The notes under the pieces were generated by a model. That model was not told the origin of the DNA and searched no databases. It was given only the letters and a program-made list of their open reading frames with translations. The position numbers and the translations under genes are program-made. From positions 26,355-90,354 of the forward strand of contig CALCWC010000152.1 of assembly GCA_937905985.1 (NCBI GenBank): a stretch of DNA of 64,000 nucleotides. The letters are read 5' to 3'. This document shows, piece by piece, positions 50,480-59,461 of this stretch; within the stretch, counting starts at the first letter, position 1, and each line of letters begins with the position of its first letter. The DNA is from an uncultured Verrucomicrobiales bacterium. Its GTDB lineage: Bacteria > Verrucomicrobiota > Verrucomicrobiia > Verrucomicrobiales > Akkermansiaceae.

Positions 50480-50529
50480 GAATTTACAATTTGTAAAGAA
50501 TGCCGCGCCTAGCGGCGCGGGGAATTTTC

Positions 50530-50566
50530 AAAGCCCGCCCGGTGTTGCACCGGGCGGGCTTCTTTG
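50530..50566. terminator. Terminator after the porin gene, nearly bidirectional
   Basis: AAGCCCGCCCGGTG / CACCGGGCGGGCTT, three-base loop, then CTTTGTT. Confidence 0.85.
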
Positions 50567-50633
50567 TTCCCTCGCCTTTGGCGCGCGATTTCGCTCATTT
50601 GTACATTTCTCTGTCTGTTAATGACATGTCAGC

Positions 50634-50662
50634 TTGACCTAACGGGGCGGCGGTGGTATCAT
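50634..50662 (+). promoter_or_regulatory. Promoter of the antiporter gene
   Basis: TTGACC (50634-50639), a spacer of 17 and TATCAT (50657-50662). The -10 overlaps an in-frame ATG at 50661, which therefore cannot be the start. Confidence 0.75.
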
Positions 50663-50717
50663 GGCGCGCGTTTGGCGGGGCAGTGTGTATGCCACCGCCG
50701 CAAGGAAAGAAAAAACC

Positions 50718-52310
50718 ATGTTGGATAATCCCACCTTCGTATTGTTTGCGGTGCTCGCTCTGGGCATCGCCCTGGGCAACATTGAGTTCAAAGGCATTTC
50801 GCTGGGAAGCTCCGGCGTGCTCTTCGTGGCCCTGCTCGCGGGGCACCTGGGGCTGAAGGTGCCGGACGGCATCATGGGCATCGGCACCGCGCTCTTCGTG
50901 TACTGCGTGGGGCTGGGCGTGGGCAACCGCTTCTTCTCCTCCCTCCGCAGCCGCGGCAACCGCCTCATGCTGCTTTCCGTTTTGGTCGTGGGTATCGCCT
51001 GGCTCGTGGCCTGGCTGCTCTCCTCCGCGCTGGGGATTGATGCCGGGGTGGCAGCCGGTCTCTTCGCGGGCGCATGCACCAGCACGCCCGCTCTGGCCGC
51101 CGCCACAGAGGCCGTTCAGGAGAGCGGCGCGGATTCCGCCCTCGTCAACATCGGCTACGGCGTCGCCTATCCCTTCGGCGTCATCGGCGTGGTGCTGTTT
51201 GTGCAGCTCCTCCCGCGCCTCCTCAAGCAGCGCCTGGATGCCCCCGCCGCAGAGGAAACCGGGCACGACCCCTGCAAGATCATCCGCCGTGTGGTGGTGG
51301 TGACCCACCCGGACATCCTCGGCCGCAACATCAACGAGTACCTGGGCGAAGGCCTGCTCAAGTGCAGCATCACCCGCAAGGTGCAGGACGACCTGCTGCT
51401 GCCGCTCGACGAGCAGGATACCTTCACCAAGGGCATGGAGCTGCTGATGCTCGGCGAGCGCCGCCACCTGCATCACGATGCCGCGCTCCTCGGCCACGTG
51501 GACCCCTCCCGCCACCCCCGCGCCTTCCGCGATGAGAAGGCGGAGGTCATCATGCTCAACCGCAAGCTTTGCAACAAGACCCTGCTGGAGCTCAACCTCC
51601 TGCACGCCTTCGGCATCGTCGTCTCCCGCATCTCTCGCCTCGGCAACATCTTCGTCCCCACGCGCGACACCGAAATCATCCCGAACGACGTGCTCACCAT
51701 CGTGGGCCCGCCGGAGGCCATCCGCCGATTCTCTGAGGCATGCGGGCACCGCAGCTCCGCCCTTAACGCCACGGATATCTTCTCCCTGGTGTTGGGCGTG
51801 GCGCTGGGCATCCTGCTGGGCAGCGTCACCTTCAGCCTCGGTGGCGGCAAAGGATTCTCCCTCGGCATGGCCGGCGGCCCGCTCGTGGTCGCCCTCATCC
51901 TGGGTCACTTCGGCAAGGTGGGCCCCGTGGTGGGCTACATGCCGCGCCCCGCGCGCGTGCTGCTCATGGAGTTCGCGCTCATGCTCTTCCTCGCCGGCGC
52001 AGGTGTGGCCGGCGGCGCCAAGCTGGTGGAAACGCTGGCGGGGCAGGGGCTCGCCATGTTCCTCGCCGGCGTGGCCGTCACCCTCGTCCCCATGGTCGTT
52101 GCCTATATCCTGGCACGCAAGGTCTTTCACCTTTCCCTCCCGGAGGCCCTCGGCGGCGTTTGCGGCGCCATGACCTCCACACCCGCCCTCGGCGCCATCA
52201 CCGCCAAGACCGACCGACAGGAACCCGTCATCGCCTACGCCACCGCCTACCCCGCCGCCCTCATCATGATGACCGTCCTCGCCAAGCTCCTCATCGATAT
52301 CCTCTCCTAA
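50718..52310 (+). CDS. Aspartate:alanine-exchanger family (YidE/YbjL-type) transporter
   Basis: 530 aa. Two homologous membrane halves flank a cytoplasmic regulatory region. The half-repeats carry the signatures FAGACTSTPALAAATEA and GVCGAMTSTPALGAITAKT near the two ends. The central 200 residues contain two TrkA-C-like domains (RRVVVVTHPDILGRNINEYL, PLDEQDTFTKGMELLMLGE; LNLLHAFGIVVSRISRLGNIFVPTRDTEIIPNDVLTIVGP). The ATG at 50718 is chosen because AAGGAAAG (50702-50709) sits eight bases upstream, one of the few clear ribosome binding sites in the window. Substrate unknown; family members exchange amino acids or dicarboxylates. Confidence 0.9.
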   Translation: MLDNPTFVLFAVLALGIALGNIEFKGISLGSSGVLFVALLAGHLGLKVPDGIMGIGTALFVYCVGLGVGNRFFSSLRSRGNRLMLLSVLVVGIAWLVAWLLSSALGIDAGVAAGLFAGACTSTPALAAATEAVQESGADSALVNIGYGVAYPFGVIGVVLFVQLLPRLLKQRLDAPAAEETGHDPCKIIRRVVVVTHPDILGRNINEYLGEGLLKCSITRKVQDDLLLPLDEQDTFTKGMELLMLGERRHLHHDAALLGHVDPSRHPRAFRDEKAEVIMLNRKLCNKTLLELNLLHAFGIVVSRISRLGNIFVPTRDTEIIPNDVLTIVGPPEAIRRFSEACGHRSSALNATDIFSLVLGVALGILLGSVTFSLGGGKGFSLGMAGGPLVVALILGHFGKVGPVVGYMPRPARVLLMEFALMLFLAGAGVAGGAKLVETLAGQGLAMFLAGVAVTLVPMVVAYILARKVFHLSLPEALGGVCGAMTSTPALGAITAKTDRQEPVIAYATAYPAALIMMTVLAKLLIDILS

Positions 52311-52474
52311 CCCCCCAGCCCCCCGCCCCCCCCCCTCGGCGTTTTATCTCGGCGTTTTAGCGAAGACGGAAGCTATAGCAGAGACAGAAGCCTTATCGAT
52401 GCCGGGCCAGCCTCGGCGACGTGCCTGCCTCGGCATAGACTTGTCGAAGCCGGGTCACGCCGAAGCCCTGAAAG

Positions 52475-52504
52475 CCACGGCGAAGCTTTAGCGGAGACGG
52501 GTCA
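52475..52504. repeat. Left inverted repeat of the island
   Basis: Contains AGCTTTAGCGGAGACGGGTC plus A (52484-52504), repeated perfectly in inverted orientation at 63465-63485; the match extends to 30 nt with two mismatches. Confidence 0.75.
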
Positions 52505-52740
52505 GCGCAGACGGAAGCGAGACTTGTTTACCAAGTCCCGAGAAGACGGGCAACCCAACTACCCACCCCATGCCCGCACGCCCTCCCGCCGAGCGGGCAT
52601 TGCTGTCCCCCTTGCGCCACCGAGAACAGGAGCAGGGCGAACAAACGACAAAACTAAACACGACCTGCCCAAAAAAGTTTCGCGCCCAAAATCCCAGCCG
52701 CCACGCGGGTTGATTAAACCATTAGACCGCATCAGCGATT

Positions 52741-52759
52741 GTAATACAATCTAATAATT
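52741..52759. repeat. 19-bp direct repeat, copy 1
   Basis: GTAATACAATCTAATAATT, repeated at 54359-54377 with one difference. GATTGTAATACAATC around it is also a dyad. Confidence 0.7.
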
Positions 52760-52854
52760 CTTGAAATTCTTCACAGAGGATGCTAGCCTGTCAGATACGC
52801 GCGAATCTGCGGCACTTCCGCCACAGAGGGTTCGCGGATACAAAAAACTAAAAC

Positions 52855-53352
52855 ATGATTATGCCAGAAAAAGACGAAGATCTCGCCGAAATCGGCGAAA
52901 AGTTGCAAGCTAGCAGAAAATTGGTCGTTAGAAATATCCAGCTGACGAAATGTATGATGCTCAGCCCCCACAAGCTATATATATTAAGCGATTGGAGAAG
53001 GATTTTATGCGGCGTGGCGTTCATAAAGAAATTACGCACGTATGTCTTTGAACACTCTTCCAATCTTTATGAATTATGGGGGCTTGTCCGTAAAGACGGA
53101 TACTATTATGATACTTTCCTTCTTTTAACTCCCAATCAGTCCGCAGACTTGGATGTAAGCTTTCATGACCAGAGTTCCCCAACAACAATTCAAATTCAGC
53201 CATACTCTGAGGCCGACATTAAAGACCTTAGCGACATACTTTATTTAGGCGGAGAGAAATTACCTTTCAAAACGGGACACGCCTATAACGAGCATGACGA
53301 ATGCCTGAAATATTTCTACCCTATCGGGTTTCAAATAATTCGCCATCGCTAA
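52855..53352 (+). CDS. Protein of unknown function in the island
   Basis: 165 aa, soluble, charged, AT-rich codons. It begins MIMPEKDEDLAEIGEKLQAS and contains KLYILSDWRRILCGVAFIKKLRTYVFEHSS, a pattern of alternating helices and strands without a motif I recognise. A second ATG two codons later is an equally good start. It is followed by a good terminator and lies between the two copies of the 19-bp direct repeat together with the GIY-YIG gene. The minus-strand frames opposite it have no support. Confidence 0.6.
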   Translation: MIMPEKDEDLAEIGEKLQASRKLVVRNIQLTKCMMLSPHKLYILSDWRRILCGVAFIKKLRTYVFEHSSNLYELWGLVRKDGYYYDTFLLLTPNQSADLDVSFHDQSSPTTIQIQPYSEADIKDLSDILYLGGEKLPFKTGHAYNEHDECLKYFYPIGFQIIRHR

Positions 53353-53362
53353 TTGTTCACAC

Positions 53363-53391
53363 GGCACCAGGGGAAACCCTGGTGCCGCTTT
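53363..53391 (+). terminator. Terminator of the 165-aa gene
   Basis: GGCACCAGGG-GAAA-CCCTGGTGCC followed by GCTTTCGTT; tetraloop hairpin. Confidence 0.75.
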
Positions 53392-53429
53392 CGTTGCCAG
53401 TCCGTGCTATTCCCTCCCATCGTTTTCTC

Positions 53430-53458
53430 TTGAACCGCGGTGTGCGGTGTGTTAGAGT
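53430..53458 (+). promoter_or_regulatory. Promoter of the GIY-YIG gene (leaderless geometry)
   Basis: TTGAAC (53430-53435), a spacer of 17 and TAGAGT (53453-53458), then eight bases to the ATG. Confidence 0.55.
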
Positions 53459-53466
53459 ACACCATC

Positions 53467-54306
53467 ATGAGCGAGCATGGCTACATCTACATCCTCACCA
53501 ACCCTTCTTTCCAGCAGTTCGTCAAAATTGGCTACGCCACCGATGTGGAGAAGCGGCTGCGTTCGCTGAGCAACAAATCCTGCTTGCCCTACAGTTTCCG
53601 CATCTACGCCACCTATGAGGTGTCCATGAAGTCGGGCGACGTCAAGATCCACAACCTCATCGACACCATCAACCCCGACTTACGGACCATCGACCGCACC
53701 GATGGCAAGAAGCGCGTGCGTGAGTTTTACGCCATGACCGCGGAGGATGCCTACGCCATCCTTCAAGCCATCGCCCAGCTGCACGGGCGCGAGAAGAAGC
53801 TCAAACTTGTCAAGCCCAGGGAAGAGGAGGAACAAGAGGCGGACGATGCAGAAGAATCAAACGCCGCCCCGGACGACATCTACTTCAACTTCTGGTCCGT
53901 TTTCGACAAAGAAGCCAAGAAATACCCCGGCTTCAGGGATGAAATCAGCCTGCGTAAAATCTCCACCCGCCCATACACTGACCTGGCATCCGGCACCTCC
54001 GGCATCCGCGTCACCCTATTCATCCGCACCAGGGAAAAGAACATCGGCGGCGGCATCTACTTTGCCGGCAACAAGGAACTCTACCAAGCCTTCTACAAGC
54101 ACCGCGCCAAAATCAACCGCCAAATCCGTGAAGCCTTACCGCAAGGCTCCATCCGCTGGACAGAGCGCGCCAAAGACTGCACCATCCGCCACTTCTTGGA
54201 TGCAGATGTCAAATCCACCCCCAAAAAGGACTGGCCCAAATTCGCCCGCCAACTCTGCCAAGAAGCCCTGCTCATGAAACTAATCATCAAGCAGTACCTG
54301 CCGTAA
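53467..54306 (+). CDS. GIY-YIG (T5orf172-like) nuclease with DUF4268-like C-terminus
   Basis: 279 aa. The N-terminus GYIYILTNPSFQQFVKIGYATDVEKRLRSLS is the T5orf172/MUG113 variety of the GIY-YIG nuclease fold (GIY as GYIYIL, YIG-like KIGYA, then the conserved Arg). An acidic linker (REEEEQEADDAEESN, about 120-135) leads to a C-terminal domain (FWSVFDKEAKKYPGFRDEIS ... FARQLCQEALLMKLIIKQYL) that resembles DUF4268. The gene is GC-rich compared with the flanking island genes, so it probably arrived separately. Start chosen at 53467 because the -10 box ends eight bases before it. Confidence 0.75.
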   Translation: MSEHGYIYILTNPSFQQFVKIGYATDVEKRLRSLSNKSCLPYSFRIYATYEVSMKSGDVKIHNLIDTINPDLRTIDRTDGKKRVREFYAMTAEDAYAILQAIAQLHGREKKLKLVKPREEEEQEADDAEESNAAPDDIYFNFWSVFDKEAKKYPGFRDEISLRKISTRPYTDLASGTSGIRVTLFIRTREKNIGGGIYFAGNKELYQAFYKHRAKINRQIREALPQGSIRWTERAKDCTIRHFLDADVKSTPKKDWPKFARQLCQEALLMKLIIKQYLP

Positions 54307-54358
54307 TAGCACCAATTTCCGACATACTATCTGCGTGCAAGAATCACATCCAACAACA

Positions 54359-54377
54359 GTATTACAATCTAATAATT
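54359..54377. repeat. 19-bp direct repeat, copy 2
   Basis: GTATTACAATCTAATAATT, matching 52741-52759 in 18 of 19 positions. Confidence 0.7.
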
Positions 54378-54386
54378 AAAAAAAGC

Positions 54387-54414
54387 TTGCAAAGAACGAA
54401 AAAAATGCTATTCT
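54387..54414 (+). promoter_or_regulatory. Promoter of the restriction operon
   Basis: TTGCAA (54387-54392), a spacer of 16 and TATTCT (54409-54414); a leader of about 65 nt precedes the methyltransferase ATG. Confidence 0.5.
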
Positions 54415-54484
54415 AAAAAAGCGAGTCGAGCTACAGCAAAAACAAAACAATCCTTTCAATCAAAATAGTTAAAAAAACAAAACA

Positions 54485-55447
54485 ATGGCAGGAAAGACTG
54501 GGCAGTCATATAGTGTAACATCATTCTTTTGCGGATGCGGAGGGCTAGATCTTGGATTTTGCGGAGGGTTTGAGTACCGGAATGAACAATATCCCAAGCT
54601 GCCTTTTGAAATAAAGGCAGCCTATGATTTTAACGGATCATGCGTAGAAACATACAACAGATACTTTAAATGCAAAGCGGAAGTAAAAGATCTCTCCCAA
54701 ATTAATGTTTCACAACTGAAAAGCACAGAAGTACTGATAGGAGGCTTCCCCTGTCAGGAATTTTCATCGTGCGGCCCCCAAGGTGGACTAGATAGCGAAC
54801 GAGGCCAGCTGTACAAAGTTCTGGTAAAGTACATGCAAACATTTAAACCAGCAATTGTCGTTGGTGAAAATGTAATTAACCTGATGAGAATGAATGGAGG
54901 GAAAGTCATAGAAACAATCCTCAAAGACTTGCGAAACTGCGGCTACAAGGTGGAAGTGTGGAATTTATACGCGCCTGACTACGGAGTCCCTCAAACAAGG
55001 AACCGATTATTCTTTATTTGTGTGCGTGACGATATAGAAGGATTTCCCGCCCACCCGAAAGAGAAGTTTTCCCATAAGCCACGAAGCATAGCCTGGGCAA
55101 TATCCGACTTGGAAGGCATAACGGACGAAAGCGTACCAAATCAGAGTGAATATTTTGAAGCATCTCGTGCAAAAAAAGGCAATGGGCAAGGCGATGAAAC
55201 TAATGAACGAGATAAACCAGCATACACAATACGGGCAAATCCTAAATCACGTGTACAGTTTCACTATTCGTTACCAAGACGCCTAACCGTTCGCGAATGC
55301 GCTAGGATTCAAACCTTCCCTGACAATTTTGTTTTCAAACATTCGAAAACGACAAGCATTTCTCAAATCGGCAATGCTGTACCCCCCATATTAGCCTATC
55401 AAGTCGCCGCAACAATAGCCAACTTCATGCAAAAATCAATCCAATAA
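54485..55447 (+). CDS. C5-cytosine DNA methyltransferase
   Basis: 320 aa. Transfers a methyl group from SAM to cytosine C5. All core motifs are in order: motif I SFFCGCGGLDLGF (residues 13-25), IV GGFPCQEFS with the catalytic Cys90, VI GENV (128-131), VIII QTRNRLFFI, IX RLTVRECARIQTFPDNF and X QIGNAVPP. The target-recognition region between VIII and IX is short, so the recognition site cannot be read from sequence. It is the first gene of a four-gene operon (seven-base gap to the ATPase gene) and presumably protects host DNA from the associated nuclease. Confidence 0.96.
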   Translation: MAGKTGQSYSVTSFFCGCGGLDLGFCGGFEYRNEQYPKLPFEIKAAYDFNGSCVETYNRYFKCKAEVKDLSQINVSQLKSTEVLIGGFPCQEFSSCGPQGGLDSERGQLYKVLVKYMQTFKPAIVVGENVINLMRMNGGKVIETILKDLRNCGYKVEVWNLYAPDYGVPQTRNRLFFICVRDDIEGFPAHPKEKFSHKPRSIAWAISDLEGITDESVPNQSEYFEASRAKKGNGQGDETNERDKPAYTIRANPKSRVQFHYSLPRRLTVRECARIQTFPDNFVFKHSKTTSISQIGNAVPPILAYQVAATIANFMQKSIQ

Positions 55448-55454
55448 CGAAAGT

Positions 55455-57791
55455 ATGAGCACTGTAGATATTACACCTAGCCCGCGAATTCTCAGAACCC
55501 TTGGAGAAATTCCATTAAAACCATGGCAATGTATAGCAGAACTTGTAGACAACGCAATAGATGCCTACTTATCCTGTGCAAAAGAAGAAGACGGCACACA
55601 AAAAGAAATTAGGATTGATTGGTCAAAGGACGTAGTCTCACCAAACCAAAGAACTATAGAAGTTAAAGATAACGCCTGCGGCATGAGCCTAGATCAGCTT
55701 CAGAATGCTGTTCGCGCAGGGTACACTACCAATGACCCAATTCATAATTTGGGCTTATTTGGTATGGGCTTTAACATAGCAACAGCACGACTTGGCGAAG
55801 TAACAGATATACTGACAACGAAATCAGGAGAGAAATGTTGGATTAAGCTCCATCTAGATTTTGATGCATTAACTAAATCAGGGAGATTTGAGGTGCCAGT
55901 TTCCTATGTAGAAAAAGAAGACCCGGATATACACGGAACAACAATTCTTGTCTCGCGACTCAAGCAAGGTATATTAGACGTTCTTTCCACTAAGGAAGGG
56001 GAAATCCGAAAGCACTTGGAAACGGTCTATACCCCTCTGCTCCGTAGCGCGAATAAGTTTACTATTAAGCTCCGAGGCAAAGCTATAAAACACGAAATGC
56101 CTTGTGTATGGGACAAAAAGCGTTGCGTGAAATACCGGGGGCGTCTAGTCTCAGCCTACAGAGAGATTAACGAATCATTTGGAACATCTTATTTTAATAC
56201 AGAAAAGAATAGATATTTAACTGATGAGGAAACTGATGAAATTGAGTCATTAAAAAATGAAGGCGCAAATCTACCTGCAAACATTGTCACGCGAGAGAAA
56301 TTGATGACAGGATGGATTGGCATTCAACGATATGCGGACCCAAATGACTATGGTCTGGACTTTGTCAGAAACGGTAGGAAGATACTTACTTCAGACAAGA
56401 CACTATTTTCATATGAAAATCCTCTTACTAACGTAAAGGAGCTGCAATATCCTGTTGAACTGGGCACGACCGTCGGCGGCAGGATTGTCGGCGAGCTGAA
56501 TGTTGACTTCCTAATACCCACATACCAGAAAAATGGATTCGATACTACAGATTTGTCTTGGACGCAGCTTGTCGAGAGATTGTGCGGAATTGGTCCATAT
56601 CTTCCCAAGAGCAGAAAAGCACTGGGCTACGACGAAATCGTCGAGGCGCCTCTTGCTGTATTTGCAAACGCTTTTAGACGATGCGAGCCAGGTACTAAAT
56701 GCTTATACGTACAAAAGGAAATGTCCAAGCGCTTCTTGAAATTATTCAAGAAAGGAGAAACCGAGTACCTGTCTGACGAGCTCTGGTTTAAAGCAGCACA
56801 AGAAGCAGATCAGGAAAAAAGCACGGGGGGCGATTCAACAGCTGTCGATACAGGCACCACTCCCACAGATGACGTTGATGCATATATCACTACTAACGAA
56901 TCACCTGACGTAGCGGCACCAGCTGAGGGCACAGAGAAGGAATTGCAACAGACTACTTCTAAAGAAGAACTGCTCGCCCATTCAGGATTCAGCACATCAA
57001 TATCCGGACCCTATACTTTTGATCAAAATCCCCCTCTACACGTCAAAGCATACGAACTAAAACATGGGAAAATTCTCATCAAAGGTGAAGAACGCCCTTG
57101 TTATTTTAACAACGATAATTTAGAATGCACTTATATATATAATCCAAAGCACAAGCTCTTTGTTCAATATCCTATTTACCCCAAGGGGCTTTTGCTTATA
57201 TATTTATCAGAAAAATTTAAAGTTCGCGCGCCAAGCGACAATGATGACATAGCCAATGTTTATTTAAAACTAATGGATTGCATGATGGAAGAATCACGAA
57301 TCGACCGTGCTGCATTATGCGAACGCGCCGCAGACTTACTGGATAAAATCAAAACTAGAATATACGAGGTTTTATCTCTGAAAAAAAGCGAAGTGCTCGA
57401 ATGTGTCTTTGAGTCAAGCGGCGAAGTGGAAGAAACTTGTATAGCTTTATATAATACGCCCGACTTATTAAATGCTTTTCAGGCCAAAGATGAAGCTGGA
57501 TATGCAGCCTTAGAATATGTACCACCGAAAACCCTATTGCGCTTAGTTGACAATTTCCCTGAAGATATATTTGATGGAAAAGTTTTTATCCAAGCCTATT
57601 CGTCCATTACTCTATCGGATCCGAACGCAGTCGAACGTCTGAGAAGTGAAATCCGAGAGCGTACTTTGTCATATTTCAAGGATGTCATTTGCCTGACGCA
57701 TCTCTCATCACGAGACAACAATAAAAACCTGCTAATCAGATACTCTCTAAGTTTGAAGTATCTAGAAGATTCGATTAACTATCCTGAGTGA
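55455..57791 (+). CDS. MORC/Hsp90-like GHKL ATPase of a restriction system
   Basis: 778 aa. The Bergerat ATP-binding fold is clear: N-box ELVDNAIDAY (residues 29-38, E29 and N33), G1 VKDNACGMS (70-78), G2 GLFGMGFNIATAR (100-112) and G3 HGTTILV near 155. Next comes an S5-like domain with the MORC-typical DFVRNGRKI (near 307). An acidic, Thr/Ser-rich linker (about 455-505) leads to a C-terminal alpha/beta domain of unknown fold. ATP-driven dimer clamping on DNA is the family behaviour. Such proteins are known from computational work on MutL/MORC homologues in restriction-modification systems. Its stop overlaps the next start (TGATG). Confidence 0.88.
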   Translation: MSTVDITPSPRILRTLGEIPLKPWQCIAELVDNAIDAYLSCAKEEDGTQKEIRIDWSKDVVSPNQRTIEVKDNACGMSLDQLQNAVRAGYTTNDPIHNLGLFGMGFNIATARLGEVTDILTTKSGEKCWIKLHLDFDALTKSGRFEVPVSYVEKEDPDIHGTTILVSRLKQGILDVLSTKEGEIRKHLETVYTPLLRSANKFTIKLRGKAIKHEMPCVWDKKRCVKYRGRLVSAYREINESFGTSYFNTEKNRYLTDEETDEIESLKNEGANLPANIVTREKLMTGWIGIQRYADPNDYGLDFVRNGRKILTSDKTLFSYENPLTNVKELQYPVELGTTVGGRIVGELNVDFLIPTYQKNGFDTTDLSWTQLVERLCGIGPYLPKSRKALGYDEIVEAPLAVFANAFRRCEPGTKCLYVQKEMSKRFLKLFKKGETEYLSDELWFKAAQEADQEKSTGGDSTAVDTGTTPTDDVDAYITTNESPDVAAPAEGTEKELQQTTSKEELLAHSGFSTSISGPYTFDQNPPLHVKAYELKHGKILIKGEERPCYFNNDNLECTYIYNPKHKLFVQYPIYPKGLLLIYLSEKFKVRAPSDNDDIANVYLKLMDCMMEESRIDRAALCERAADLLDKIKTRIYEVLSLKKSEVLECVFESSGEVEETCIALYNTPDLLNAFQAKDEAGYAALEYVPPKTLLRLVDNFPEDIFDGKVFIQAYSSITLSDPNAVERLRSEIRERTLSYFKDVICLTHLSSRDNNKNLLIRYSLSLKYLEDSINYPE

Positions 57792-59461
57792 TGCCACATT
57801 TTTTAACAGACGATATATTGCACGGATCTAACTGGCGCGGCCTAGAGAGAGCTGTAGCTCGAGTGTTAATTCATCTTGGCTGGGATAATGTCATGATAAT
57901 TGGCAAGACTGGTGACAAGGGCGGCGACGTCCTTGGTACCCGTCCAGACTGCTGCGGCAAACTTTGCACATGGGTAATACAAGTCAAATCGGTTAAGACC
58001 GGCAACTATGTTGGTGTATCGGCATTGAATGAATCGATTGGGGCTCTTTCATTCTACGATGCGGATGTGTGTGCCGTTGCAACAAATGCAACATTTACAC
58101 AATCAGCGATAAATCGGAAAAATCTGCTAATTTCACATGGATTTAATGCCAAGTTGTGGAATGGAGCAACATTATGTGAGTTCGTGATGCGTGCCCCTTC
58201 TCTTTCTAACTCGATGAGAAAGCTGCGTGAGTACCAAATAAGGATTCACAAGAAAATTTTACAAAAATTTGACAGCGGCGATAATCGAGGATTCTTTATT
58301 GTCGCAACCGGATTAGGCAAAACTGTTATTGCGGCAAGCATAGCCAAAGACCTATGGGAAAGAGGATGTAAGAGAATTTTAGTCTTATGCCATTCACGAG
58401 ATCTGGCATTTCAACTAGAACAAGGGTTCTGGCCTATGCTGCCGAAAGAAATTCCGACATCAACATTTGTAGACGGCCTACCTCCTCGCACTACCGAAGG
58501 GATCGCATTTGGCCTTTTTCAAAGTTTAGCTGGCTACACTGGTGGAATAGATACCAATACATTTGATGCTATTATTGTAGATGAAGCCCATCATGCTTCG
58601 GCGACCACTTATCGAGCATGCCTTTCCGCTTTTCGTCCTCGCTTCTTACTAGGCATGACAGCAACACCGTGGCGCGGAGATGGAGCGTCACTTACGCCGA
58701 TATTCGGCGAACCGGTAGAAACAGTCTCGCTTGTAGATGGAATGAACATGGGATATTTGGCAAAAGTTGATTATAGAATCTTTTGTGATAATATTTCCTG
58801 GGAATACTTACAGTCTAAGCTCAATGAGAAAATCTCCATCAGAGATTTGAACAAACACCTGTTTATTCCGCAACGTGATGAGGCCGTCATTAGCGAGATT
58901 AAAAAAACCATTAGTAGCATTGATAATCCTAGAATAGCTATATTTTCTCCATCTATCGAACATTGCACCCGTTTTTCTTCAATGTTATGCGCAGAAGGGA
59001 TATCGTGCGTGTCACTTACAGGAAATGATAAAGCCGAGCGGAGGCGGAGACTAATGTCCTTCTCTTCGGGCAAAACGTCTGCTATAGCTGCTGTAGAACT
59101 ATTAAATGAAGGAATTGATATTCCCGATGTAAATGTTCTAGTATTTTTAAGAGCTACACATTCTAGAAGGATTTTCATCCAACAACTAGGCAGAGGGCTA
59201 CGCATTTCCGAAGACAAAGAAAAAGTAATAGTTCTTGATTTTGTTTCAGATGTGAGAAGAATCGCCGATGTAATTGACATGAACAATGAAGGAAAGGTCA
59301 AGGGGAAAGGTTCCAAAAACTTATATCTGCAAAATGGATTTGTAACCTTCACAAACAAGAGAATAGAATCATTCGTTAATATGTGGCTAGAAGATATCGC
59401 GAATCTAGGTGATGTAAATGAAAATATTAAACTAAATTTTCCAGACAAATATGCCGAATAA
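57791..59461 (+). CDS. Mrr-like restriction endonuclease fused to SF2 helicase
   Basis: 556 aa. Residues 1-135 form an Mrr-type PD-(D/E)xK nuclease: GDKGGDVLG with D46, then WVIQVKS with Q64 and K66. The helicase follows: Walker A ATGLGKTVIA (171-180, K176), DEAH box IVDEAHHAS (261-269), motif III TATPWRGDG (289-297), and motif VI FIQQLGRGLR near residue 465. Start at the ATG 57791-57793, sharing bases with the stop of the ATPase gene; a GTG just before is less likely. It is the likely DNA-cleaving and translocating effector of the operon. Confidence 0.93.
   Translation: MPHFLTDDILHGSNWRGLERAVARVLIHLGWDNVMIIGKTGDKGGDVLGTRPDCCGKLCTWVIQVKSVKTGNYVGVSALNESIGALSFYDADVCAVATNATFTQSAINRKNLLISHGFNAKLWNGATLCEFVMRAPSLSNSMRKLREYQIRIHKKILQKFDSGDNRGFFIVATGLGKTVIAASIAKDLWERGCKRILVLCHSRDLAFQLEQGFWPMLPKEIPTSTFVDGLPPRTTEGIAFGLFQSLAGYTGGIDTNTFDAIIVDEAHHASATTYRACLSAFRPRFLLGMTATPWRGDGASLTPIFGEPVETVSLVDGMNMGYLAKVDYRIFCDNISWEYLQSKLNEKISIRDLNKHLFIPQRDEAVISEIKKTISSIDNPRIAIFSPSIEHCTRFSSMLCAEGISCVSLTGNDKAERRRRLMSFSSGKTSAIAAVELLNEGIDIPDVNVLVFLRATHSRRIFIQQLGRGLRISEDKEKVIVLDFVSDVRRIADVIDMNNEGKVKGKGSKNLYLQNGFVTFTNKRIESFVNMWLEDIANLGDVNENIKLNFPDKYAE

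Larger units (their letters stand above)
52311..52854. other. Left border region of the genomic island, repeat-rich
   Basis: 544 bases without a supported gene. It contains a C-run (about 52320-52336), a tandem CTCGGCGTTTTAT / CTCGGCGTTTTAG, several degenerate copies of AGCGAAGACGGAAGC (52360, 52378, 52490, 52504 and near 52539), the left island inverted repeat (52475-52504) and the first copy of a 19-bp direct repeat (52741-52759). Base composition changes to AT-rich around 52720. Confidence 0.6.

Noticed and set aside
50661..50717. Earlier ATG for the antiporter
   Set aside because: It overlaps the -10 box TATCAT of a good promoter; the ATG at 50718 has AAGGAAAG upstream.
52524..52754. 76-codon frame in the island border
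   Set aside because: Pro/Arg-rich, lies in repeat-like DNA, no promoter or start signal.
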